A stretch of 64,000 bases of DNA from Nitratireductor sp. (GCA_017854535.1 JAFMHL010000015.1:1-64000), one strand, 5' to 3'. Counted from the first letter of the stretch, positions 22,136 to 32,338 are shown. Notes: generated by a model not told the origin, from the letters alone. Made by a program: numbers and translations.

Positions 22136-25080
22136 CCCAATCCCATCGCATCAATGGCGGTCTGGTCTCGCGCAATCAGCCAGTGAATTTCAAATTCAAC
22201 AACACCAGTTATGTCGGTTATCAAGGTGACACTCTGGCTTCTGCGCTATTGGCAAATGGCGTAAAACTCGTTGGCCGCTCGTTCAAATATCACCGCCCCA
22301 GAGGGATTTTGACCGCAGGATCAGAAGAGCCAAACGCCTTGGTTGAACTCCGATCAGGAGCACATCAAGAACCCAATACGCGCGCGACTACAGTAGAGCT
22401 ATTCGAAGGTCTGGAAGCAAAAAGCCAGAACCACCGCGGGCCGTTAAAATATGACTTTATGGCAATCAACGATCTGATGTCGCCTTTTCTAGCTGCAGGT
22501 TTTTACTACAAAACCTTTATGTGGCCAAAAGCCTTTTGGGAAAAACTCTATGAGCCAACCATCAGAGCTGCGGCAGGACTTGGGCGCCTATCAGGCCAAG
22601 AAGATCCTGACAGTTATGACAAAGGCTTCCTCCACTGCGATATTCTTGTAATTGGTTCAGGACCAGCTGGTATTGCAGCAGCACTTCAGGCAGGACGCTC
22701 TGGCGCACAGGTCATCCTCGCAGACGAAGATTTTATATTTGGCGGTCGCCTAAACAGCGAAACCATGGAAGTGGGCGGCGAAAGCAGTCAAGCTTTTGCA
22801 GCCAATGCCACTGACGAGCTTGCCGCAATGCCGAATGTTCGCCTGATGCCGCGCACAACAATCTATGGCGCTTATGATCATGGTATTTACGGCGCAATTG
22901 AACGCAAGACAGATCACCTTGGATCAAGCAATGGAAAGCCAAGGCAAGTCCTTTGGCGGATCTACTCCAAACGTGCAATTTTAGCAGGCGGCTCCAATGA
23001 GCGCCCAATAGCTTTCGGCAATAATGACCGCCCGGGCATTATGCTTGCGAGTGCCGTCAGAACCTATGCAAACCGTTTCGGCGTATTGCCGGGTAAACGC
23101 ATATCCATATTCACCAACAACGACGACGGTTGGCGAACAGCTTCTGACCTTGCCGCAAAAGGCGCGCAGATCACCGCGATCATAGATACCAGAGACGTTG
23201 AACCTCTTGGAGCCTTTAAAGATACGGCCATTATTATGGGCGGACGTATTATTGATACAAGAGGCCGCCATGGCGTTTCATCGATTACGCTCCGCAATGG
23301 CCAGACCATCGACACAGATTGCGTTGCCGTATCAGGCGGGTGGAACCCAAATGTGCACCTGACTTGCCATCAAAGGGGCCGCCCGCAATGGCGCGAGGAT
23401 ATTGCAGGCTTTGTACCGGCTGGCGAAATGCCCATTGGCATGAGCGTGGTAGGCGCTGCAAATGGATCAATGACCCTTGCAGCATCCCTTAACGATGGAC
23501 ATTTATTCGCCAATAAAATTGCCAAAGAACTTGGCTTCACCCCATCGCGCAAGTCTGCGCCAAAGGCAGAAGACGAAGCGGCCAAAACGTCAGCCTATTG
23601 GTATGTGAAAGAATCAACTGCCCGCGCTTGGGTAGACCAACAAAACGATGTCACCGTCAAAGACATCAAACTGTCCCATCAGGAAGGATTCCGTTCCGTC
23701 GAGCATTTGAAGCGCTATACAACATTGGGAATGGCCACTGATCAGGGCAAGACATCCAATATTCTTGGTCTTGCGGTTATGGCCGAGGTAAGCGGCAAAA
23801 CAATCGCGGAAACTGGAACAACAATCTTCCGCCCACCTTATACGCCAGTGCCAATTGGTGCGTTCGGTGGCCGCGTCCGTGGCAAGGATTTCAAACCGAC
23901 TCGCTATACGCCGAGCCATACTTGGGCAAAAGAAAACGGTGCGATCTTCATAGAAAGCGGCATGTGGATGCGCGCTCAATGGCACCCCAAATCCGGCGAA
24001 ACCCATTGGCGCGAAAGTGTTGACCGTGAAGTTTTGGCAACCAGAAAATCGGTTGGTATTTGCGATGTTACCACATTGGGTAAAATAGACATTCAGGGCA
24101 AAGATGCCGCTGAGTTTCTCAATCTGGTTTATTCCAACGCTTTTGGTAAATTGCCGGTCGGCAAAGTACGTTATGGATTGATGTTGCGTGAAGATGGTAT
24201 CGCTTATGACGATGGCACAACTGCCCGCCTTGCTGAAAACCATTTTGTCATGACTACCACGACTGCGAATGCCGTTTTGGTTTTCCGGCGCATGGAATTT
24301 GTTCGCCAATGCCTGCGCCCAGATCTGGATGTACATCTGATTTCTGTCACTGAACAATGGGCACAATATGCCATTGCCGGACCCAATGCCCGTAAATTGC
24401 TGGAAAAGATTGTCGATAAAAAACACAATATATCCAATGAGTCATTTCCATTTATGGCGTGCGGGGAGATCAGCATTTGTGACGGAACCCCTGCCCGTTT
24501 GTTCAGAATCTCGTTTTCTGGCGAATTGGCATATGAACTTGCAGTACCAACCCGATACGGCGATGCGCTCATTCGCGAATTGATGGATGCTGGTAAAGAG
24601 TTTGATGTAACGCCTTATGGGTTGGAAGCTCTTGGCGTTATGCGTATTGAAAAAGGGCATGCCGCCGGCAATGAATTGAATGGTCAAACCACAGCGCTCA
24701 ATCTTGGTCTCGGAAAAATGGTATCCAAAAAGAAAGACGCCATTGGCAGCAGATTGTCAGAGCGTGATCAGATGAACCGCGATGATGCCATCAAGCTTGT
24801 GGGGTTCAAACCAGTCGATAGTTCCAAGTCGCTAACCGCAGGGGCTCACTTCGTCACAAAGGGCAAAGAACCAACCATGGCGCATGATCAGGGTTATATG
24901 ACCTCTGTTGGTTATTCACCAAACTTGAAAACCTCAATTGGCCTTGGCTTTATCAAACGCGGAGATCAACGCATCGGAGAGATTGTCACGGCCTTTGATG
25001 GATTGCGCGGAACCACCCAGGACGTGGAAATCGTCTCCCCACACTTTATTGACCCTGAAGGAGAACGCCTCCGTGCTTAA
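22132..25080 (+). CDS. soxA: Sarcosine oxidase subunit alpha
   Basis: 982 aa; N-terminal 2Fe-2S-like fold, FAD/NAD binding GSGPAGIAAALQAGRSGA, C-terminal GcvT-like domain. Confidence 0.97.
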   Translation: MTQSHRINGGLVSRNQPVNFKFNNTSYVGYQGDTLASALLANGVKLVGRSFKYHRPRGILTAGSEEPNALVELRSGAHQEPNTRATTVELFEGLEAKSQNHRGPLKYDFMAINDLMSPFLAAGFYYKTFMWPKAFWEKLYEPTIRAAAGLGRLSGQEDPDSYDKGFLHCDILVIGSGPAGIAAALQAGRSGAQVILADEDFIFGGRLNSETMEVGGESSQAFAANATDELAAMPNVRLMPRTTIYGAYDHGIYGAIERKTDHLGSSNGKPRQVLWRIYSKRAILAGGSNERPIAFGNNDRPGIMLASAVRTYANRFGVLPGKRISIFTNNDDGWRTASDLAAKGAQITAIIDTRDVEPLGAFKDTAIIMGGRIIDTRGRHGVSSITLRNGQTIDTDCVAVSGGWNPNVHLTCHQRGRPQWREDIAGFVPAGEMPIGMSVVGAANGSMTLAASLNDGHLFANKIAKELGFTPSRKSAPKAEDEAAKTSAYWYVKESTARAWVDQQNDVTVKDIKLSHQEGFRSVEHLKRYTTLGMATDQGKTSNILGLAVMAEVSGKTIAETGTTIFRPPYTPVPIGAFGGRVRGKDFKPTRYTPSHTWAKENGAIFIESGMWMRAQWHPKSGETHWRESVDREVLATRKSVGICDVTTLGKIDIQGKDAAEFLNLVYSNAFGKLPVGKVRYGLMLREDGIAYDDGTTARLAENHFVMTTTTANAVLVFRRMEFVRQCLRPDLDVHLISVTEQWAQYAIAGPNARKLLEKIVDKKHNISNESFPFMACGEISICDGTPARLFRISFSGELAYELAVPTRYGDALIRELMDAGKEFDVTPYGLEALGVMRIEKGHAAGNELNGQTTALNLGLGKMVSKKKDAIGSRLSERDQMNRDDAIKLVGFKPVDSSKSLTAGAHFVTKGKEPTMAHDQGYMTSVGYSPNLKTSIGLGFIKRGDQRIGEIVTAFDGLRGTTQDVEIVSPHFIDPEGERLRA

Positions 25081-25630
25081 AGCTGTCTCACCCCTCAGTG
25101 GATTCTCTGCTGAAATAAACAAGGTCACGATATCCGAAGTTTCAGGTCGTTCTCTGGTTTCCATTGCGGTCCCCAATAGTGGTCTTGCTGCTTTGAAAGC
25201 TGCAATCAAAAAGCAATTGAATCTGGATTTGCCAGAACCTGGCCAAACAACCGACAGTAAATCTGGAAATGCAATGTTGATTTGGGCATCGCCAGATCAG
25301 TATCTTTTTTCCTTTGATGAAAAAGACAACATGCCATCAGAAACAGTAGGCAAACTTTTAAATGGTAAAGCCTATGTGACAGATCAGTCAGATGCTTGGG
25401 TTACATTAAAAATATCTGGCGAGCGGAAACTTGAAGCACTGGAGCGCATCTGCCCAATCAATCTTCATCCAGATGTGTTCAAAACTGGAATGGCAGCCAG
25501 AACCATGATGGAACATTTGGGTGTGCTGGTTATTCGCGATGAGAACGATAGTTTTCTTTTGCTCTCAGCCAGATCTACTGCTGGATCTCTGCTTCATGCC
25601 ATAGAGACATCTGCTAAAAACCTGCACTGA
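25073..25630 (+). CDS. soxG: Sarcosine oxidase subunit gamma (GTG start overlapping the soxA 3' end)
   Basis: VLKAVSPLSGFSAEINKVTISEVSGRSLVSIAVP...; position in operon and SoxG-like pattern. Confidence 0.85.
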   Translation: MLKAVSPLSGFSAEINKVTISEVSGRSLVSIAVPNSGLAALKAAIKKQLNLDLPEPGQTTDSKSGNAMLIWASPDQYLFSFDEKDNMPSETVGKLLNGKAYVTDQSDAWVTLKISGERKLEALERICPINLHPDVFKTGMAARTMMEHLGVLVIRDENDSFLLLSARSTAGSLLHAIETSAKNLH

Positions 25631-25708
25631 ATTGCAACTTATTGATGTTTTTTCTAAATAGGACAGTCTGATAATCAAATATTTACATATTTCAATCAAA
25701 AGTAGAGT

Positions 25709-25829
25709 TGCGAAGGGTCAACGCAGTCTTTCTAGATAATATCGCCCCAAACATATGTCTACGAAAACTAGGCTGCCAATATCAGTGGAGTTCGCCCCTC
25801 AGTGATACTGTTTTGTTTGACCCTTCGCA
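25709..25829. repeat. 13-bp perfect inverted repeat with ~95-nt spacer between convergent soxG and recJ
   Basis: TGCGAAGGGTCAA (25709-25721) and TTGACCCTTCGCA (25817-25829); imperfect extension outward (agtagagt / ctttactct). Confidence 0.8.
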
Positions 25830-25837
25830 CTTTACTC

Positions 25838-27631
25838 TCACTTTGATGGCTTAGCAGCATCCAGCAACCGCAACTGCGGACGTTTGCTTCCTTGCCAATA
25901 ATCTGCTGTTACCATTCCGCAAACATGCAAATAACCGCCCTGTGCTTCCAGTAAAGCGTGGCCAAGCGGTTCTTCAGCTTTTCGAAATGCTATTCCTCGA
26001 ACGGTTTTCCCATCACCGCCTTGCAGAGTGAAGCTCACATGATCGCGCCCAACAATTCGCGAGTCTTTCACCAAATGATTCGGAAATGCGAAAATCGGTT
26101 GCGAATGCCCGGCCCCATAAGGACCTGCCTGTTCCAATAAATCACAAAAAGCTACATTTGCGCTGCGTGCAGTCAGCGCTCCATCAATCTTGATTGTCTC
26201 GTGATCTGTACTTTTTGCTACTTCATTTTTTAAACGTTCATCCACAAAGGCACGCAACTCACCAAGCTTTTCATGACGCACTGTTAAGCCTGCCGCCATG
26301 GCATGACCGCCACCTTTTTCCAAAATTCCAGCCTCTACACCCGCTCTGATAGCAGCACCAAGATCAACGCCTGCAATGGAGCGACCAGAGCCGGAACCCT
26401 TTCCGTTTCCGTCAAAAGCAATAGCGACTGCCGGTCGGTTGAAACGGTCTTTCAAACGGGATGCCAAAAGACCAACAATGCCAGGATGCCAGCCTTTTCG
26501 GGCCGTGACCAAAACCGACGGCCCCTCGCCCGCACTCATCTCGGCATCGCCTTCAGCAATAGCTTCTTCCAACATAATTGCCTCAGCGGCCTGACGCTCT
26601 TGATTAAGTTGATCAAGCTGCTCGGCGATCTTCAAGGCTTCTTCCTGGGATGCATTCACCAATAAGCGACTTCCCAACCCTGCATCACCAATGCGTCCCC
26701 CAGCATTAATCCGCGGTCCTAAGACAAAACCAAGGTGATAGGGTGTCATGGGCCCATCAAGACGGGCAGTTCTTGCTAGTGCCGCCAGACCAATATTCTT
26801 CTGCTGGCGTAAGACCTGCATACCTTTCACCACAAATGCACGGTTCAATCCTTTTAGCGGAACCACGTCACAGACAGTTGCCAAGGCAACAATATCCAAC
26901 ATGTCCAGCAGATTTGGCCCGATCGCCATTTTGCGGCGTCGCAATTCCCGTTGAGCGGCAACAAGAGCCATAAACACAACACCTGCGGCACAAAGAAACC
27001 CAAGCCCAGAGAGATCATCCTGGCGGTTTGGATTGACCAATGCAGCCGCGTGAGGCAGTTCTGTGCCCATCTGGTGATGGTCCAAAACGATCACATCAAC
27101 ACCAAGGGAGCGTGCCGTCTCAAGCGACTCAAAACTGGTCGCGCCGCAATCAACTGTGATGATCAGCTTAGCACCACACTCGACCAATTGTTTGATGGCT
27201 TCAGGATTAGGCCCATAGCCCTCAAAGATCCGGTCGGGAATATAGATTTCGTTTTCAATACCAAGGTCGGTCAAAAAGCGGGACATCAATGCCGATGACG
27301 CGGCTCCGTCTACATCATAGTCACCGAAAATCGCGATCTTATGTTTAGCTGCAATCGCATCGCACAAACGCGCCGCAGCTAAATCCATATCCGTGAGCAC
27401 AGATGGGTCAGGCATGAGATCGCGGATCGTTGGACTGAGAAACTGCTCTGCTTCTTCCGCCTCAATTCCCCGTCCTGCCAATACCCGCGCAATCAAATCT
27501 GGAATGTCATAGCTTTGGGATATTGCCAGCGCCTGATTGCGCCCACGTCCATCTAATCGCTCAATCCAGCGTTTGCCCGATAGGGATTTTTCAACGTTTA
27601 AAAAAGTGGAAGTCTCTGACTGTTTGCCCAT
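25838..27631 (-). CDS. recJ: Single-stranded-DNA-specific exonuclease RecJ
   Basis: 597 aa; IFGDYDVDGAASSALM (DHH), DHHQMG, GGHAMAAGLT. Confidence 0.97.
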   Translation of the reverse strand: MGKQSETSTFLNVEKSLSGKRWIERLDGRGRNQALAISQSYDIPDLIARVLAGRGIEAEEAEQFLSPTIRDLMPDPSVLTDMDLAAARLCDAIAAKHKIAIFGDYDVDGAASSALMSRFLTDLGIENEIYIPDRIFEGYGPNPEAIKQLVECGAKLIITVDCGATSFESLETARSLGVDVIVLDHHQMGTELPHAAALVNPNRQDDLSGLGFLCAAGVVFMALVAAQRELRRRKMAIGPNLLDMLDIVALATVCDVVPLKGLNRAFVVKGMQVLRQQKNIGLAALARTARLDGPMTPYHLGFVLGPRINAGGRIGDAGLGSRLLVNASQEEALKIAEQLDQLNQERQAAEAIMLEEAIAEGDAEMSAGEGPSVLVTARKGWHPGIVGLLASRLKDRFNRPAVAIAFDGNGKGSGSGRSIAGVDLGAAIRAGVEAGILEKGGGHAMAAGLTVRHEKLGELRAFVDERLKNEVAKSTDHETIKIDGALTARSANVAFCDLLEQAGPYGAGHSQPIFAFPNHLVKDSRIVGRDHVSFTLQGGDGKTVRGIAFRKAEEPLGHALLEAQGGYLHVCGMVTADYWQGSKRPQLRLLDAAKPSK

Positions 27632-27716
27632 GAGAAATGTTTAAGACTTCACAAGCAGGCAAACAAGACAAAGTTGATAGACTTCAAAAAGGATAATCGC
27701 TTAAAATTGAAAGCCA

Positions 27717-28709
27717 TCAGTGCTTACCGAATTTTTCCAAGTCATGGTGCGTCGCTTTGATCTCGCGAACGGTGCGTGATGATGACCGCATAACCACAGT
27801 GTGGGTCGTTATCATGCCACGGCCAAAACGAACCCCATCAAGCATATTGCCGTCGGTTACGCCTGTAGCCGAGAATATAACATCGCCCTTGGCCATTTCT
27901 TCCATCGTGTAGGCTTTGTTGGGATCAGTAACGCCCATCTTGCGCGCACGCTCAACCTTTTCAGGCGTGTCAAGGATCAAACGTCCCTGCATTTGCCCAC
28001 CGATACAACGCAGCGCAGCGGCAGCAAGTACACCTTCAGGCGCCCCGCCAATTCCAATATAAATATCGATACCTGTCATTTCAGGATCAGTCGTATGGAT
28101 AATACCTGCAACGTCACCATCGCCAATAAGTCGTATGGCAGCGCCTGTGTTGCGCACTTCTTCAATCAAACGCGCATGGCGTGGACGGTCCATGATACAG
28201 GCCGTAAGATCAGATACCTTAACGCCCTTGGCGTTTGCCAGCGCTTCAAGATTTTGCGTGGCAGTCTTGTTGATATCAATTAGCCTTGGCTCAAATCCGG
28301 GTCCAATCGCAATCTTGTCCATATAAACATCAGGTGCATAAAGCAGGTTTCCGCGTTCTGCGATGGCAATAACAGCAATGGAGTTCGGCTGGTTCTTGGC
28401 GCAGATGGTTGTGCCTTCCAAGGGATCAAGCGCGATATCAACCGCGGAGCCACTTTTGGTTCCAACTTCTTCACCAATATACAACATGGGAGCTTCGTCG
28501 CGTTCCCCTTCACCAATCACAACGCGCCCATCTATTGGCAGATTGTTCAGCTCGGTCCGCATGGCATCAACAGCGGCCTGATCGGCCATTTTCTCATCAC
28601 CGTGACCGCGCAATCTCGCTGCGGCGACCGCAGCCGCTTCCGTAACACGGGCTAGCTCCAAGGTAAGAATACGATCAAGGCGCTCGGCGGCTGGTGTTGA
28701 ATTTACCAT
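27717..28709 (-). CDS. glpX: Class II fructose-1,6-bisphosphatase
   Basis: 330 aa; GEGERDEAPMLYIGEEVG, DPLEGTT, GGAPEGVLAAAALRCIGGQMQGRL. Confidence 0.96.
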   Translation of the reverse strand: MVNSTPAAERLDRILTLELARVTEAAAVAAARLRGHGDEKMADQAAVDAMRTELNNLPIDGRVVIGEGERDEAPMLYIGEEVGTKSGSAVDIALDPLEGTTICAKNQPNSIAVIAIAERGNLLYAPDVYMDKIAIGPGFEPRLIDINKTATQNLEALANAKGVKVSDLTACIMDRPRHARLIEEVRNTGAAIRLIGDGDVAGIIHTTDPEMTGIDIYIGIGGAPEGVLAAAALRCIGGQMQGRLILDTPEKVERARKMGVTDPNKAYTMEEMAKGDVIFSATGVTDGNMLDGVRFGRGMITTHTVVMRSSSRTVREIKATHHDLEKFGKH

Positions 28710-28856
28710 CTATTTTCACTCCATCTTCAATCTTAGGAGTGGGTATCTATCAGGAAAACCTTAATTACAATGCCCATTTTGACCCGATTTCCGTTTAAAT
28801 CGATATGATTGGCGTTTGATAAACAGATTTTTCAAAAGATGCTTAAAATCTGCCGC

Positions 28857-30179
28857 TTAACGTTCCATTCTGATCATTTGTGACGGAGCAGCTAGATGGC
28901 CATCGGAATGAATTTTGTCCAATGCGCCTCGAATAGCCGCCTCAGTCGTTTCATGGGTAATTAAAATAACCGGCTGAGAATCCTTGTTATCTTTTTTCAA
29001 TTCTTCAGGCCGTTTGTGTTGAACAATCGATTCTAATGATATCCCAGCTTCCGCCATACGACTGGCGATTGATGCAAAAGCGCCCGCGCGGTCGTTGACG
29101 GACATTCGAATGAAATAGCCGCCTTCATGAGCTTGCATTTGTGCTTTCACATATGGTTCAAGATGCGCAGCAGGTTTGCCAAGAGCTGGCGCATGTTGAT
29201 GACCCGGCTTGCTTTTCGCAATATCACACAAATCACTAGCAACAGCCGATGCGGTCGCGTCACCGCCAGCGCCAGGACCAGACATTACCAATTGGCCAAC
29301 AATGTCCGCTTCAACAGCTACAGCGTTCGTAACCCCTGAAATCTGTGCAAGCGGGCTATCGAGAGCAACCATGGTTGGATGGACACGTTGCTCAATACCG
29401 CTCGCAGTGCGCTGCGCAACGCCCAAAAGCTTAATGCGATATCCCAGATCTTTTGCAGCTATGATATCATCGGATGTGATATTCGAGATACCTTCAACAT
29501 ATATATCATCTGCTGAAATTTGCGTGCCAAAAGCCAAGCTGGTCAAAATCGCCAGTTTGTGTGCCGTATCAAACCCTTCCACGTCAAAGGTCGGATCAGC
29601 TTCTGCATAACCTAGTTCCTGCGCGTCTTTGAGGCACTCATCATAGGACAGACCTTCATTTTCCATGCGCGTCAGCATGTAGTTACAGGTGCCGTTCATA
29701 ATACCATAGACGCGCTGAACACTGTTTGACGTCAGCGCCTCACGCATTGTTTTGATAATCGGAATCCCCCCGGCAACGGCCGCCTCAAAATTGAGGATCA
29801 CGCCGTTTTCTTCTGCCTTCAGCGCAAGTTCAACACCGTGTTTTGCCAAAAGTGCTTTGTTGGCTGTTACAACATGCTTGCCGTTTTCAAGAGCAGCCAT
29901 CACGCTTGCAAAAGCAGGATCGCCATCGCCGCCTATCAATTCGACAAAGACGTCGATTTCATCTGATTTGGCTAAAGCAACCGGATCGTTAAACCATGTC
30001 ATATTGGAAAGGTCACAACCGCGATCTTTGTCTTTGTCGCGTGCAGTAAAAGCCGTGATTGTCATCGCACGGCCGCAACGTTCTGCAAGCAGATTGCTTT
30101 TAGAATGTAACAATCTGGTGAGAGCCGCGCCGACAGTTCCAACTCCGGCAATACCAATACGCAATGCATTTTGTGACAC
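28857..30179 (-). CDS. hom: Homoserine dehydrogenase
   Basis: 440 aa; GVGTVGAALTRLL, GIMNGTCNYMLTRM, GYAEADPTFDVEGFDTAHKLAIL, C-terminal ACT domain. Confidence 0.97.
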   Translation of the reverse strand: MSQNALRIGIAGVGTVGAALTRLLHSKSNLLAERCGRAMTITAFTARDKDKDRGCDLSNMTWFNDPVALAKSDEIDVFVELIGGDGDPAFASVMAALENGKHVVTANKALLAKHGVELALKAEENGVILNFEAAVAGGIPIIKTMREALTSNSVQRVYGIMNGTCNYMLTRMENEGLSYDECLKDAQELGYAEADPTFDVEGFDTAHKLAILTSLAFGTQISADDIYVEGISNITSDDIIAAKDLGYRIKLLGVAQRTASGIEQRVHPTMVALDSPLAQISGVTNAVAVEADIVGQLVMSGPGAGGDATASAVASDLCDIAKSKPGHQHAPALGKPAAHLEPYVKAQMQAHEGGYFIRMSVNDRAGAFASIASRMAEAGISLESIVQHKRPEELKKDNKDSQPVILITHETTEAAIRGALDKIHSDGHLAAPSQMIRMER

Positions 30180-30317
30180 GTGAAAAACCTTTGTTTAAGC
30201 AAATACCGAATGTTCGGCACGAATTGCCCTTGTTTAAGTTTGCCAACGTAAAACTGCAAGGCCTAGGTTAGGGTCAGGACTCATTAATAAACGCGAAATG
30301 GCGCACGATAAGACAAG

Positions 30318-30348
30318 AAAAAAGCCCGGAGACTTTAAGCCGCCGGGC
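30318..30348 (-). terminator. Rho-independent terminator for the 30358..30741 gene
   Basis: GCCCGG...CCGGGC stem with T run on the minus strand, just after the stop at 30358. Confidence 0.7.
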
Positions 30349-30357
30349 CATTTAGAT

Positions 30358-30741
30358 TTAGTGCTCAAGTCCAAGGCGCATGCACTCATTATAGCGCGGC
30401 ACCATTACAAGCATATTGCCCTTGGTTATCTGGCTATATATCACGCCACACGGACTGTTCTGGCTTGCAAAAACTTGCGTTTTCGCTGGAACTTTTGGGC
30501 GACGTGGATTTCTTGGATTGTTATTCGGGTTCTTTACGCTGATTTTTCCAATAGCGTTTAGGTTATTGTTGTCGCTTCCAGAGGCAGAAGAACCTTGGGC
30601 GCCTTGGCCAACTCCGTTGCCATTGCTGTTCCCGCCGTTCTGGTTACCATTGCTTGATTGCGCATAAGCGCCGCTGGCAAAGACGAGACCACTTGTTACA
30701 ACTGCCAAAACCAAGGCTGTTTTTGATATTGTATTTGTCAT
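30358..30741 (-). CDS. Small secreted Asn/Gly/Ser-rich protein of unknown function
   Basis: 127 aa with signal peptide MTNTISKTALVLAVVTSGLVFASGAYA, low-complexity NG/NS linker and a two-Cys C-terminus; followed by a terminator. Confidence 0.7.
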   Translation of the reverse strand: MTNTISKTALVLAVVTSGLVFASGAYAQSSNGNQNGGNSNGNGVGQGAQGSSASGSDNNNLNAIGKISVKNPNNNPRNPRRPKVPAKTQVFASQNSPCGVIYSQITKGNMLVMVPRYNECMRLGLEH

Positions 30742-30848
30742 GATTTGCTTCCTTATGACGAAGCCCCATGATCAAAACATACTTCAAATTTTATCCAATT
30801 CTGTGCATTTCAACACAAGACTCATGGATCAAAAAATTTGAAATGGAA

Positions 30849-31331
30849 TCAGTTCTCAATGGCGTTGACGGCCGATTGGTAGTGGTTCTTGGCCTTTTGT
30901 TGCAGCCTGCGGATTGAAGCTTGTTTTGAAGCAACTTCACCATCTGTAACTTCAGAATTGGCTTCGGTTACTTTTTTTGCCAACTCAGCAGATTTTTTCG
31001 CTCGTTCAGCGGTCGTCAATTGACTTGCTGCCGTTTCCGGCAATGCACCAATATGGGTTTTCTGACCACTGGTCTGTTGCCCTTTCGCGCGCATTTCAGC
31101 AATTGCCGCAGCTTTTCCAGCTTCATCAATCCCATCCGCTGGGTCTGTGGTTTGGGCGGCAGGACTTATAGAAACGGGGGCGCTTGATGCATCTGTTACT
31201 TGTTGTTGCTGCACATTGGCGGTGGACTGACTTCCAACCGGGCGAAATTGGTTCGAATCCAACGTTGAAGAAACGCAGCCTCCAAGACCTATTAAACAGG
31301 CAAGGCCTAGTAAAGATCGCTTCGATTTCAT
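30849..31331 (-). CDS. Putative lipoprotein of unknown function
   Basis: MKSKRSLLGLACLIGLGGCVSSTL lipobox LGGC; coiled-coil-prone C-terminus. Confidence 0.7.
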   Translation of the reverse strand: MKSKRSLLGLACLIGLGGCVSSTLDSNQFRPVGSQSTANVQQQQVTDASSAPVSISPAAQTTDPADGIDEAGKAAAIAEMRAKGQQTSGQKTHIGALPETAASQLTTAERAKKSAELAKKVTEANSEVTDGEVASKQASIRRLQQKAKNHYQSAVNAIEN

Positions 31332-31670
31332 CAAACATTCCAAACCAGATTTCACTTTCTAAATAGATCGAGGCACATTAGTCCAAACCTGTGTTTTTCC
31401 GTTTCAGACAGAGGAAAAACTCAATGCAGGGCTTTTGAAAAGACATTACAGCTTCAATCATGAAAAGTAGGTAACAAATATGGTTTTTTAAAAGCTTTTC
31501 GCAAAATTTAGATGACCGACATTATCGACATGGAATTTGATCAGAAGCACCTAGATACAAACAAACCTGTTGCATGTTTCATAACATTCAGTATTTTCAT
31601 ATAATGAATTGCTTTTTTGAGAAAAAAAGCCTTTTCAACAAAAATCAATCGCGCCTCAGGGAGAATGTAA

Positions 31671-31937
31671 ATGAAGAATCTATTGGGAATTATCGTAACT
31701 GCCGGGTTTGTAGCAACTGCATTCGTATCAACAGCATCTGCAGCAAATGTTGCTGAAAAGATGGCTATGATGGCTCAGTGTTCAACTGCTTGCACAACAC
31801 AATATTTGCAGTGTGTTGCATCTGCACAGCAATTGGCAAGCACTCCAGCTGATGGCTTGAACCAGGTTAAAACAAACTTCATGAATTCAACAGAATGCGG
31901 CACTGCTGCAATGGCTTGCAACGCATCTTGCAATTAA
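31671..31937 (+). CDS. Small secreted Cys-rich protein of unknown function
   Basis: 88 aa; signal peptide MKNLLGIIVTAGFVATAFVSTASAA; six Cys in the mature part; followed by a strong terminator. Confidence 0.75.
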   Translation: MKNLLGIIVTAGFVATAFVSTASAANVAEKMAMMAQCSTACTTQYLQCVASAQQLASTPADGLNQVKTNFMNSTECGTAAMACNASCN

Positions 31938-31961
31938 TCCAAATTCTGAATTCAGTAAATT

Positions 31962-31987
31962 AGCCCGGTTAATAGCCGGGCTTTTTT
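31962..31987 (+). terminator. Rho-independent terminator
   Basis: AGCCCGG-ttaatag-CCGGGCTttttt. Confidence 0.85.
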
Positions 31988-32053
31988 GTGCCTTCAATAT
32001 CAACAGACGGTCAAACACGGAACCAAACCTCTAACGCCAACCCAAACTAAGCA

Positions 32054-32338
32054 TTAGCCACCGTTAGGCGGCGGGCGCTTATATTCCGGCATTGCACAAG
32101 TATTTCGAGATCCACAAATCCCACACTTAAATTTACCTTCAAGTGCCGGAATAGTTGTTTCCAGCGCGATACCCAGTCCATCCGGGCTTAACCTCTTCCA
32201 ATGCCCACATTTTCGGCAATGCGCCGTAATATAAATGCCAAGCTCAATCATGTCAGCCAAGCTGGCTGCCACAAAGACCTCCGCCTTTGCCTTATTATCG
32301 TTATTACTTCCTGATTTCATTTTTGACCTGCTATTCAA
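32054..32338 (-). CDS. Small zinc-ribbon-like protein
   Basis: 94 aa; two CxxC pairs, HCRKCGHWKRLSPDGL...KCGICGSRNT. Confidence 0.65.
   Translation of the reverse strand: MNSRSKMKSGSNNDNKAKAEVFVAASLADMIELGIYITAHCRKCGHWKRLSPDGLGIALETTIPALEGKFKCGICGSRNTCAMPEYKRPPPNGG

Noticed and set aside
23614-24426. 270-aa minus-strand ORF antisense to soxA
   Set aside because: Entirely within a clearly conserved gene. The translation lacks recognisable motifs.
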